Assembly: GCA_945888475.1 (NCBI GenBank)
Contig: CAMDAB010000003.1
Coordinates: 1 to 64,000, forward strand
Length of the DNA stretch: 64,000 nucleotides
Direction of reading: 5' to 3'
Source: Saprospira grandis DSM 2844
GTDB lineage: Bacteria > Bacteroidota > Bacteroidia > Chitinophagales > Saprospiraceae
The notes beneath the pieces were generated by a model. It was not told where the DNA came from, ran no database searches, and worked only from the letters and a program-made list of their open reading frames with translations. Position 1 is the first letter of the stretch, and every line of letters starts with the position of its first letter. Shown piece by piece: positions 16,096 through 24,775 of this stretch. The position numbers and the translations under genes are program-made.

Positions 16096-17115
16096 ATGTT
16101 AAAACTCATTCCAATCCTACTGCTTTTTATCTTCTGTGCATGTAAGCATTCAGATAAAGCAAATGAAAGTAAAACAACAGTTGAAAGTTCAGACTATTTC
16201 AATTACAAAACCGAGGGTAAATTTCAAGCCGCCGGTGTACAGATGATAGAATTGAAAGAAGGACATAAAGTTTGGACCAAAAGAATTGGCAATAATCCTA
16301 AGATAAAGGTTCTGTTATTACATGGCGGTCCTGCGCTCACACATGAGTACATGGAATGCTTCGAAAGCTTTTTTCCACAGGCTGGCATCGAATTTTATCA
16401 TTACGATCAATTGGGCTCTTATTATTCCGATCAGCCTGAAAATGACAGTCTTTGGACTATTGGGCGTTTTGTGGAAGAATTGGAACAGGTCAGAATAAAA
16501 CTTGGGCTCAATAGCGACAATTTTTTCATTTTGGGCAATTCCTGGGGCGGCATTTTGGCAATGGAATATGCTTTGAAATATCAAAAAAATCTAAAGGGTA
16601 TGATCATTAGCAATATGACTGCCGATTTTGATAAATATGAGGCATACAATGCAAAATTGAGGTCAGCAATGCGAAAATCACTCATCGATTCATTAGAAGT
16701 GTTTGAAAAGAAAAACGATTACCACAATCCCAAATATCAGGATCTTGTCTTTAATGAGTATTATACCCGACATATATTGCGCCTACCGGCAAAAGAATGG
16801 CCCGAACCTGTATTGCGCAGTTTTAAGCATGTAAATGCCCATGTGTATGAATATATGCAGGGGCCCAGCGAATTTGTGCCGGGCGGAATACTAAAACATT
16901 GGTCGGTCTGGAATCGTCTCAAGGAATTATCAGTGCCAACCCTTATGATCGGTGCCAAATATGACAGTATGAATCCTGCCGAAATGGAAGAAATGAGCAA
17001 ACTGGTTAAAAATGGCAAACATCTTTATTGTGCCAATGGCAGTCACCTTGCGATGTGGGATGAACAGGAATTTTATATGAAAGGCGTGATAGATTTTTTA
17101 AAATCTGTGAAGTAA
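16096..17115 (+). CDS. Proline iminopeptidase-like alpha/beta hydrolase (lipoprotein)
   Basis: The open frame reaches back through the second tRNA, but the ATG at 16096 gives a lipoprotein signal (MLKLIPILLLFIFCAC) and 339 residues. Motifs: oxyanion HGGPA (about 76), YDQLGS (103-108), nucleophile elbow GNSWGG (S149), GAKYDSMNP (Asp) and NGSHLAMWDEQ (His). These match peptidase family S33 (prolyl aminopeptidase), here exported and membrane-anchored. Its stop codon is directly followed by the ATG of the TonB-dependent receptor, so the two are one transcription unit. The peptide substrate is unknown. Confidence 0.9.
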   Translation: MLKLIPILLLFIFCACKHSDKANESKTTVESSDYFNYKTEGKFQAAGVQMIELKEGHKVWTKRIGNNPKIKVLLLHGGPALTHEYMECFESFFPQAGIEFYHYDQLGSYYSDQPENDSLWTIGRFVEELEQVRIKLGLNSDNFFILGNSWGGILAMEYALKYQKNLKGMIISNMTADFDKYEAYNAKLRSAMRKSLIDSLEVFEKKNDYHNPKYQDLVFNEYYTRHILRLPAKEWPEPVLRSFKHVNAHVYEYMQGPSEFVPGGILKHWSVWNRLKELSVPTLMIGAKYDSMNPAEMEEMSKLVKNGKHLYCANGSHLAMWDEQEFYMKGVIDFLKSVK

Positions 17116-19410
17116 ATGAACGCCTTATTAAATAAATATTTTTTCACCTATAGTTTTATTTTCTTTCTTTCCTGCAATTCTATAAATGCGCAGGACTATA
17201 TAGTTAATGGTACTGTTAAAGACAATGTAGGCATTGGATTGGCCTATGCAAATATAGTTTTTAAAAACGACAGTACCTTGTTTGGCGTAGCGAGCGATAG
17301 TTCAGGGAATTTTAATATCAGACTGAACCCTGCAAGTTATATTATGAGCGTTTCGCTTATCGGTTACAGCACACAGAATAGAAAAATTACTATTGATAAA
17401 AATACCAATCTAGGTTCAATAATACTCATTGAGGATTATCTGGGAACAGGAGAAGTTGTCATCAGTGCAAATTTAAAGGAAACTTACCTCTTAGCTTCGC
17501 CTGTAAAGGTTGCTGTATATTCTGCTAAATTCATTCAGCAGACCATCCCTGCCATGGGGCTTATGGAGACGCTAAAGCTAATGAATGGCTTACAGGAAAA
17601 CAATGCCTGCGGGGTATGTAATACCAATTCAATCAGCATAAATGGTTTGCCACCAGCATATACAGCGATTCTTATTGATGGAACCCCTGCATATGGGAAT
17701 CTGGCTTCAGTATATGGTCTTAACGGTATCCCAATAAATATTATCGAAAGAATTGAAGTTAGCAAAGGTCCCAATTCTACCCTCTATGGAACAGAGGCAA
17801 TGGCAGGCACTGTAAATATTGTGACAAAAGATCCTGCTTGTCAGCCAATATACTCAATAGATATTATGGGCAGCAGTGATTTGGATTTAAATTCAAATCT
17901 TTCATTCGCAACAAAAATTCTTGGTCAAAATCTGCTTGCAGGTTTTCAGCACGCTTATTCAAATTTTTATGAGGATAGAAACAATGATGGTTTTGGTGAT
18001 AATTTATCTTTGAACAGATTGTCAATTTTCTCTAAATTATCTGGTAAAATTGGGAATAAATCGAAGTATCATAACTTTGTTAAATATCTGTATGAAGACA
18101 GAAGAAATGGGGTTGAAACTTTTTTTCGCAACAGAAACCTAAGGGCTAATGACAGTATTTATGGCGAAAGTATTTTAACAAATCGATTTGAATTTTTAGG
18201 CAATTTTGAACTACCTTTCAAAGAAAAAATTAGAACCGATTATTCGTTCAGCCTTCATCGTCAAAACAGTTATTACGGTGCCGATTTTTATGAAGCGATC
18301 CAAAGTATTGCTTACATAAATATTATTTGGAACAAAAAAGTAAAAAAACATGACCTGATGTCCGGATTAACTTTCAGGGCGCAGTATTACGATGATAATA
18401 CTTTTGTAACGGCCGATAGCTTAGAGAATAAACCTGATATACAGCTATTACCAGGTATTTGGCTGCAGGATGAATGGGAAATTATAAGTAATACGCTCAC
18501 AATAATGCCAGGTTTTAGAGTTGATTATTACAATAGACATGGATTGATTCCATCCCCAAGGCTAAATATTAAATACAAGCCTTCCTTATGGTGGACAATG
18601 AGATTGAATGTCGGAACAGGGTTTCGTATTGTAAATCTTTTTGCTGAAGATCATGCCTTTGTAAGTGGTCAGCGTCGAGTTGTACTAGAGGAGAAACTCA
18701 ACCCTGAGCGAAGTTACAGTGCTAATTTATATATCAATTATGTGTTTACTGTTTTTGGAGGTCAGGGCACTATAGATGCTGACGCCTATTATAATTACTT
18801 GGATAATGCCATATTCCCCGATTATTCTAATCAAAATTTATTGATTTATAGAAACCTAAAAGGTTATGCCAATATTTTTGGAACTTCGCTGACGCTAAAT
18901 TACAGCTTCAAATTTCCACTATCATTCAATTTGGGAATAAATTTTTTAAATGCTTCAGAAGTGAGTATTCAAAATGCGGTCAGAAATTCCGATAAATTAC
19001 TTTTTTCGCCCGATTACACTGCACTTTTCAATTTAAATTACAGATGGAAAAAAGCAGGGCTCAGTTTTACTTATTCAATGAATTTGACTGGGCCTATGAG
19101 TCTGCCCGAAATTTATGACTTAGATATTTACGGAAACCCACTTTCAACAGCAAGGCCAGAAAGATCCGGTATTTTTTCTATACACAATCTGCAGATTATT
19201 AAAAATTTTGGAAAACGCTACAGTTGCTATGTCGGAATTCAGAATATTTTTAATTATATACAATCTTATTCGCCTTTATCTGGTTATAACGACCCTGCCT
19301 TTTCAAGTGGATTTAGTCCCTTTTTTGATACCTCATACAATTATGGCACAATTCAAGGTAGAGAATTTTTTATAGGGTTCAGAATGAATATCGAAAAGAA
19401 AAATAAATAA
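17116..19410 (+). CDS. TonB-dependent outer-membrane receptor
   Basis: A 764-residue receptor. The N-terminus is a signal peptide ending NAQ; residues about 28-105 form a carboxypeptidase-regulatory-like domain; the plug (about 127-255) contains NNACGVCNTNSISINGLPP with C165 and C168, LIDGTPAYG, and IERIEVSKGPNSTLYGTEAMAG; and a 22-strand barrel with frequent aromatic-ended strands fills the rest, ending in FFIGFRMN. The CGVCNT plug motif marks a Bacteroidota subfamily whose ligand I cannot name; metal or corrinoid ligands are conceivable. No SusD partner is adjacent. It is cotranscribed with the upstream hydrolase, possibly to process or release the ligand. A strong terminator follows. Confidence 0.93.
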   Translation: MNALLNKYFFTYSFIFFLSCNSINAQDYIVNGTVKDNVGIGLAYANIVFKNDSTLFGVASDSSGNFNIRLNPASYIMSVSLIGYSTQNRKITIDKNTNLGSIILIEDYLGTGEVVISANLKETYLLASPVKVAVYSAKFIQQTIPAMGLMETLKLMNGLQENNACGVCNTNSISINGLPPAYTAILIDGTPAYGNLASVYGLNGIPINIIERIEVSKGPNSTLYGTEAMAGTVNIVTKDPACQPIYSIDIMGSSDLDLNSNLSFATKILGQNLLAGFQHAYSNFYEDRNNDGFGDNLSLNRLSIFSKLSGKIGNKSKYHNFVKYLYEDRRNGVETFFRNRNLRANDSIYGESILTNRFEFLGNFELPFKEKIRTDYSFSLHRQNSYYGADFYEAIQSIAYINIIWNKKVKKHDLMSGLTFRAQYYDDNTFVTADSLENKPDIQLLPGIWLQDEWEIISNTLTIMPGFRVDYYNRHGLIPSPRLNIKYKPSLWWTMRLNVGTGFRIVNLFAEDHAFVSGQRRVVLEEKLNPERSYSANLYINYVFTVFGGQGTIDADAYYNYLDNAIFPDYSNQNLLIYRNLKGYANIFGTSLTLNYSFKFPLSFNLGINFLNASEVSIQNAVRNSDKLLFSPDYTALFNLNYRWKKAGLSFTYSMNLTGPMSLPEIYDLDIYGNPLSTARPERSGIFSIHNLQIIKNFGKRYSCYVGIQNIFNYIQSYSPLSGYNDPAFSSGFSPFFDTSYNYGTIQGREFFIGFRMNIEKKNK

Positions 19411-19483
19411 TATCTTTTACTCATCAGAAAAAAGAATTTACTCAGATAAAGTTTTCCTTGCAAGAATTTAATGACTTACAATG

Positions 19484-19520
19484 AAAAAGCCGAGCACATG
19501 ATGGAGTGCCCGGCTTTTTT
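19484..19520. terminator. Bidirectional intrinsic terminator
   Basis: AAAAAGCCG-A-GCAC and GTGC-C-CGGCTTTTT pair across an 8-base loop with one internal mismatch, flanked by A and T runs. It separates the converging TonB-receptor and adhesin genes and can serve both. Confidence 0.85.
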
Positions 19521-19538
19521 ATAATTTATGAAATCATC

Positions 19539-22500
19539 TTACCTCATGAGTGTGATAGTTCCGCGTTTCAGCACCAAACCTGCTCCAGTGGATGATTCCC
19601 AACTGATGGTGTACATATAAACCTCTCTTGGTTGTTCAGCGCCATTAAAGGTACCATTCCATGCAGCTTCATCGGCATTGTCATAAACAACTTTACCCCA
19701 ACGGTTATAGATTGTAAATTCACGAATGAATTTTTTGTCCATTTTAACAACCTGGAAGATATCATTTAAGCCGTCATTGTTTGGAGAGAAAGCAGTTGGA
19801 ATAGATGGGGTGTTAGCTCTAACCTCAACATTTAAAGTATCGGTTGCAATACAACCATCACTGGAAGTTGCAGTGATAATAAACTGATAGATGCCATCAT
19901 CGTCTGGTTCGACACTTGTGTTGATGCTATCAGCAGCGCTAAAGTTAGCATTGCTTGGTCCTACTGAAGTCCAGGCATAGCTTACGCCGCTTTCAATGTT
20001 GCCACCTGTAAGTAATGTAGGATCGCCCCAAATAATTAAAGTATCTGTAGCCAGTGAGTTTAATACACCTGCATTCAGTGTAGGCTGGAATGAAGTGTTT
20101 ACAGTAGCTGCGTCAGTAACAGTACAGCCATCACTGTCCGTAACCGTTACATTATAAGTTCCTGCTGATGCTGCAGCAATGTCTTCGGTAGTTACACCAT
20201 TCGACCAGGCATAAGTGAGTGGTAAGTTGCCGCCTGAAACTGTCAAATCAAGAGCACCTGAATTTGGTTGTCCGCAGGCTTCATCAACTGCTGTCAAAGT
20301 AACACTGATATCACCACTTCCTGCAACAGCAATATTTTGTGATGTCTGACATCCATTGGCGTCGCTCACTGTGATTGTATAGTTAGCTGCTGCCAAACCT
20401 GTAAGGTCTTCAGCACTTGCGCCATTCGACCAGCTGTAAGTATATGCACCTGTGCCACCGTTAACTGATAGTGTGATTGTCCCATCTGGCTGTCCGCAAT
20501 TTGCAATTGTAGTAGATACATTGCTAATTGCTAAAGCAGTCGGTTGTGTAATATTGATTGGACCAAGATTTCTGATACAGCCATTTGCATCGGTAACTGT
20601 AAGTGAGAAAGAACCCGCTGCGATGTTATTCAAATCTTCTGTCGTAGTACCATTGCTCCAGATATAACTGTAAGGGCTAGTTCCACCAGAAACAGTTACT
20701 GGTATAGTACCATTTGTACCGCCATTACAGCTAACATTGGTAGACGTATTAGAAACGGTAACTGCTGTAGGCTGAGTTACAACAAGATTTGTTTGGGTTG
20801 CAGTACAACCTAAGTTGTCGGTTACAGTAACTGCGTAGGTGCCTGCCGCCAAACCATTTATATCCTGACTTGTGGCGCCATTGCTCCAGGAGTAGCTGTA
20901 ATTTGGTGTTCCACCCGATACAGATAAATTAATAGATCCATTGCTACCTCCATTACAAGCGATATTTGCAACGGTTACAGATGCAGAAGGTGTACCAATA
21001 GCTGCAATTGCAATGGGTCCGTTTGTTGTGCTACAGCCATTTGCATCACTTATCGTAACGGTGTAAGCACCTGCGCTTAATCCTGAGACATCTTGTGTAT
21101 TTGCACCATTCGACCATGCGTAATTAAGCGTGCCTGTACCTCCCGATGCATTGATATCAATAGTTCCACCTGCTGAACAGGTAGCATCTGTTGTAGTAAG
21201 CGTATTTGATGTAATTGCTGAAGGTTGTGTAACTGTAGCAGAAGCTGTTGCTGTACAACCTGCACTACTGGTTGCAGTCACGTTATAAGTTCCAACTGCA
21301 AGACCTGAAATGTCTTCAGTTGTTGCTCCATTACTCCAGTTGAAGGTATATCCTGTTCCTGCAATTGTAAGGTTTACTGAACCATTGTTACTTCCATTAC
21401 AAGAAGCATTTGTATTTAATGCGGACGCAGAGAGGGCAGCTGGTTGTGTTATTACTACGGTATCAATTGCTGTACAGAAAACGCTTGGGGCTACTGCATC
21501 GGAAACTGTTACAAAATAGGTTCCTGCAGCCAATCCACAGATACTGTCAGAACTGACACCGATATTACTCCAGTTATAAGTGTAATTTCCTGTACCGTAT
21601 TCTACATCAATACCTGCACAGCCATTATTTCCTCCAAAGCATGATGTATTCACAATATTTGCAGACAAGCCAAGTGCTTTGCTAGGTTGTGTAATAGTTA
21701 TTGAACTTGTGGAAGAGCAGCCAGAAACATCAGAAACGGTTACTCTATAGGTACCAGCAGCCAAAGAAGCTAAGTCCTGAGATGTTGCACCGTTGCTCCA
21801 AGCATAGGTATATGGTGCAGTTCCGTTTGCAGGAGTCAGGTCAATTGAACCGGTTGACTGTCCGAAACATAAAACATTCTGTCTAATATTAGTAGTACTA
21901 AGTAAACAGTTTAGTGTGGAACAACTTATAGTTACAGGCGCACCTGCCGAGCAGGCAGTTCCCAAACCATTATTTCCACGAACAAGAACAGTCACAGTTG
22001 TACCAGGAGCTAAACCCGAAAGTGTAGTGGTTAAAGATGTGCCAACATTATTCCAGGTGATACCTCCATCGATACTATACTGATAAAAACCACTTCCACC
22101 AATTGCAAGCGCAGACCAGTTGATGGTAACACTATTTAGTGTAGAACTACCGCATGATGCTACAGGAGCGGCTAATGCACCAGTGATATTCACTTGAATA
22201 CTGTCGGTAAATACGCAGGCTCCATTTTGAATATTTACAACATAAGTTGTTGGTGCATTTGGTGTAGCAACCGGGTTAGAAATTGTGCTATTATTAAGTG
22301 TTGTAGAAGGTGTCCAATTGTAGGTAATTGGTTGGAAAACGGTAGTTGTAATTACATTTGGCGTAATTCTGAGTGCCTGGTTTTGTACAAATGAGTTTGT
22401 AATTGAATTGATACCAGTACCCAAGATTGCAGTACCGTTAGCATTTTCTAATCCAATTGTTAGAGGCTCAACTGAACCCACAAAGAAATCAATATCGTCT

Positions 22501-24230
22501 ATTGCATAGGTAATATGCATTTCTATCTGATTTGAACCTTCTCTTAGAATTGCCTGCACCGTACATAAATCGCCACCACTGAAAGTAGGTACATTTGTAT
22601 AACTGATAACTAATGATCTGTTAGGAGCTACGCCAATAGTTCTGTATCTTATACTTCCGCCGGATGATGGATCCAAATCTGTCCAACAAAGTGCAATCAG
22701 GTTATTTGGAGCAGCTGGGTTTGGTATAGTTTGGTTTAATACTGTTCCAGGCGCACCAGGAGAGAAGGTTATAAAACCATTCGACCCCAAGTAAAACTGT
22801 GTGTAAGTATTACAAAAGAACTGAAAAGAAAAACCAATAGGCAGCGCAGCAGATACTTGATCATCGCCCAATGTTACTGTCGTTCCGGTTGTAGCAAGCG
22901 GTGCATTTGGAATTAGCACAGATGAATAAGTAGGAGCACAGGTAGTGGTAGTTTGAGCGCCTATGGTATCTGTAAGGATTGCACTTAGATTTAGTGGCTG
23001 ACCTGCGCAAACAGGATTTGGAGTTGCCGACATGGTAATGTCAATGTCATAACCAAAGATTTCAATAGTGTCTCTTTGAACACAACCACCATAGGTATAA
23101 ACCAATTGGAAAGAAAGTGAATCGCCCGAAGCAATTGCCGGAGGGGTGAAAGTTGGATTGGCTGTATTTGCACCTGTGATTGTTGCAGCTGGACCGCTGA
23201 TCTGTGTCCATGCATAAGCACTTGAACCACTTGCTGTAGTTGGGAAAGTGGCTGCATTAGCCTGGTATGAACCACCGGAACAAATAGTGTCGCCAGGTGG
23301 GAGCGGAGGAATGCCCGGAACGACTACCGTAATCGGATATGAATCGAAGCAGTCACTTGTTCCAGAGTTTTCAACTCCTAAATCGAAAGTGAATACACCA
23401 TTCTGATTTTGTCCCGGAGTAATCCTAACGATAAAATCCATACTATCTCTAAATGGCGCATTTGGATAAAATGGCCCAAAGATTTGGTATTCATTAACAT
23501 TAAAGGTATTGCCGATTGTCGTAAGCGAATTAAAAATTGCAAGTGAATCAGCAATATTATCTGCGCCAATTCCTACATTGAAATAAAGTGTATCACCTGG
23601 ACAAACTTTAAATTCAGCATTATTGTTCGTGGCAGCTGTAAGTGTTCCTGCTCCATTAGCCAATGGAACAATGCTGAAATTAGCATTTAATTGGCAGGGA
23701 CATCCAATTTGTCCAGTACCAATATTTGAAGTACTGAAAATATTGGTAGCAACATTCGCAAAATTGGTAATCATAAGGATATAAACCTGACCAACAACAG
23801 CATTGGGGATATCGACCGTTTCAAAGGCCTGTGGATCATAACTACAATCAATCACATTGCCGCCTGCACCTCCGTTTCCTAAATTATTACAGCCGGCAGT
23901 TGCTGCAAAAAGGTTAGGAAATGGACCATACACGATGAAGTCGATATCCACAATATTTGAATTTTGGATATCGAACTGAATGGTACCCGATTGGGTAATG
24001 GTTAGCGTATAATAGGTCGGATTCGGTGTAGTAAGCAAGCAGCTGTAATTTGATCCAGCCGGAGCCTGAGGACCAGTGCCGGGACCAGTACCAGTGTAAT
24101 TTATTGGATAGGGTGTAATATTGTTACACAGAGGTGTAGCTGTCTGACAACTTAAGCCCTGGGCATTTGTCTGGTAATATCCTAGCAGCAATAAAAAAAA
24201 GGCTATCAGAAAATTGTTGAAATTTTTCAT
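19539..24230 (-). CDS. Giant SprB-repeat adhesin with T9SS type B sorting domain
   Basis: A 1563-residue cell-surface protein. Order: signal peptide (1-23, ending TNAQ); an N-terminal domain to about 180; PKD/Ig-like segments (310-425); a domain with the GFSFQFFCNTYTQFYLGSNGFI pattern at about 460-640 seen in secreted Bacteroidota proteins; an Ig-like and a fibronectin-III-like domain (to about 785); eight SprB repeats of about 75 residues (773-1378), each with a core like SWSNGATSQDL..L.AGTY.VTVTD..GC; a linker; and a CHU_C/gliding-associated C-terminal domain (1477-1563, starting IPTAFSPNNDG). SprB repeats occur in the mobile gliding adhesin of Flavobacterium johnsoniae. T9SS would export it. 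The gene lies 29 bases after a small secreted-protein gene and ends at a strong terminator; no PorP/SprF-like gene is adjacent. Confidence 0.92.
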   Translation of the reverse strand: MKNFNNFLIAFFLLLLGYYQTNAQGLSCQTATPLCNNITPYPINYTGTGPGTGPQAPAGSNYSCLLTTPNPTYYTLTITQSGTIQFDIQNSNIVDIDFIVYGPFPNLFAATAGCNNLGNGGAGGNVIDCSYDPQAFETVDIPNAVVGQVYILMITNFANVATNIFSTSNIGTGQIGCPCQLNANFSIVPLANGAGTLTAATNNNAEFKVCPGDTLYFNVGIGADNIADSLAIFNSLTTIGNTFNVNEYQIFGPFYPNAPFRDSMDFIVRITPGQNQNGVFTFDLGVENSGTSDCFDSYPITVVVPGIPPLPPGDTICSGGSYQANAATFPTTASGSSAYAWTQISGPAATITGANTANPTFTPPAIASGDSLSFQLVYTYGGCVQRDTIEIFGYDIDITMSATPNPVCAGQPLNLSAILTDTIGAQTTTTCAPTYSSVLIPNAPLATTGTTVTLGDDQVSAALPIGFSFQFFCNTYTQFYLGSNGFITFSPGAPGTVLNQTIPNPAAPNNLIALCWTDLDPSSGGSIRYRTIGVAPNRSLVISYTNVPTFSGGDLCTVQAILREGSNQIEMHITYAIDDIDFFVGSVEPLTIGLENANGTAILGTGINSITNSFVQNQALRITPNVITTTVFQPITYNWTPSTTLNNSTISNPVATPNAPTTYVVNIQNGACVFTDSIQVNITGALAAPVASCGSSTLNSVTINWSALAIGGSGFYQYSIDGGITWNNVGTSLTTTLSGLAPGTTVTVLVRGNNGLGTACSAGAPVTISCSTLNCLLSTTNIRQNVLCFGQSTGSIDLTPANGTAPYTYAWSNGATSQDLASLAAGTYRVTVSDVSGCSSTSSITITQPSKALGLSANIVNTSCFGGNNGCAGIDVEYGTGNYTYNWSNIGVSSDSICGLAAGTYFVTVSDAVAPSVFCTAIDTVVITQPAALSASALNTNASCNGSNNGSVNLTIAGTGYTFNWSNGATTEDISGLAVGTYNVTATSSAGCTATASATVTQPSAITSNTLTTTDATCSAGGTIDINASGGTGTLNYAWSNGANTQDVSGLSAGAYTVTISDANGCSTTNGPIAIAAIGTPSASVTVANIACNGGSNGSINLSVSGGTPNYSYSWSNGATSQDINGLAAGTYAVTVTDNLGCTATQTNLVVTQPTAVTVSNTSTNVSCNGGTNGTIPVTVSGGTSPYSYIWSNGTTTEDLNNIAAGSFSLTVTDANGCIRNLGPINITQPTALAISNVSTTIANCGQPDGTITLSVNGGTGAYTYSWSNGASAEDLTGLAAANYTITVSDANGCQTSQNIAVAGSGDISVTLTAVDEACGQPNSGALDLTVSGGNLPLTYAWSNGVTTEDIAAASAGTYNVTVTDSDGCTVTDAATVNTSFQPTLNAGVLNSLATDTLIIWGDPTLLTGGNIESGVSYAWTSVGPSNANFSAADSINTSVEPDDDGIYQFIITATSSDGCIATDTLNVEVRANTPSIPTAFSPNNDGLNDIFQVVKMDKKFIREFTIYNRWGKVVYDNADEAAWNGTFNGAEQPREVYMYTISWESSTGAGLVLKRGTITLMR
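20095..21910 (-). repeat. Array of eight SprB repeats (coding)
   Basis: Eight tandem modules of about 225 bp in the 1563-aa adhesin gene. The copies are diverged in DNA and protein, in contrast to the array at 25330-28945. The last five modules correspond one to one with the last five of the 2006-aa protein. Confidence 0.85.
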
Positions 24231-24259
24231 GGTTTCGGCGATTAAAGAATTTACCGGAA

Positions 24260-24661
24260 TTATTTAGAAGATTTTGGTTTCTTTTCAGGTGTTTTATATT
24301 CCTGAATTTGTTTTTCAACATGAGCTAATGATGCCCTATATTTATCCAAATATAGTTTGTTTTGCTCATTTTGCTCCATTTTTCCGTAACGGGCAATTTG
24401 GAATTTGAGGTCTTCTCTTTGAGATTGCAACTGTTCAAGTGGATTTGCTTGTATGGCCCTCGTTTGACTATTTAGCTTGTTAGTCTCAAGTGTTTGAGGC
24501 TTTTCAGGCAATTGATATTGGTACTTCGGAGAGACTTTTTCTTCCCAAGAGAGATTTTTGGGATTATCAGTATTGTTTACTGAATTATGCTGACTGTAGG
24601 CGTTAAAAGAATAACAAACAGTCAGACAGAGTGCTGTTGTTTTCAAAATAAAATTATACAT
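24260..24661 (-). CDS. Small secreted charged protein preceding adhesin 1
   Basis: A 133-residue protein with a signal peptide (to about residue 23, NAYSQ). The mature part is rich in Gln, Lys, Glu and Asn, with a predicted helical, possibly coiled-coil stretch at about 75-120 (LEQLQSQREDLKFQIARYG) and a Lys-rich tail. I do not recognise a family. It ends 29 bases before the giant adhesin gene, has its own promoter-like element, and mirrors the 98-aa gene placed before the second adhesin. A chaperone or surface-partner role is only inferred from position. Confidence 0.65.
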   Translation of the reverse strand: MYNFILKTTALCLTVCYSFNAYSQHNSVNNTDNPKNLSWEEKVSPKYQYQLPEKPQTLETNKLNSQTRAIQANPLEQLQSQREDLKFQIARYGKMEQNEQNKLYLDKYRASLAHVEKQIQEYKTPEKKPKSSK

Positions 24662-24689
24662 AGACCAAATTAGTTTTAATAATGTTTTG

Positions 24690-24721
24690 CTAAAGTAGAA
24701 TCTTTTAAAATATTAACCAAA
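24690..24721 (-). promoter_or_regulatory. Candidate promoter of cassette 1
   Basis: On the minus strand TTTG, 20 bases and TACTTTAG (one base from TAnnTTTG) lie 29 bases before the 133-aa gene. It follows the terminator of the 2006-aa adhesin gene, so the two cassettes appear to be separate transcription units. Confidence 0.5.
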
Positions 24722-24733
24722 TAATAAAGCAAA

Positions 24734-24769
24734 AAAAAATAGCCACTCTATAATGAATGGCTATTTTTT
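24734..24769. terminator. Intrinsic terminator of the 2006-aa adhesin gene
   Basis: AAAAAATAGCCA and TGGCTATTTTTT form a perfect 12-bp stem with a 12-base loop, starting 6 bases after the adhesin stop codon on the minus strand. Confidence 0.88.
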
Positions 24770-24775
24770 AGAATA

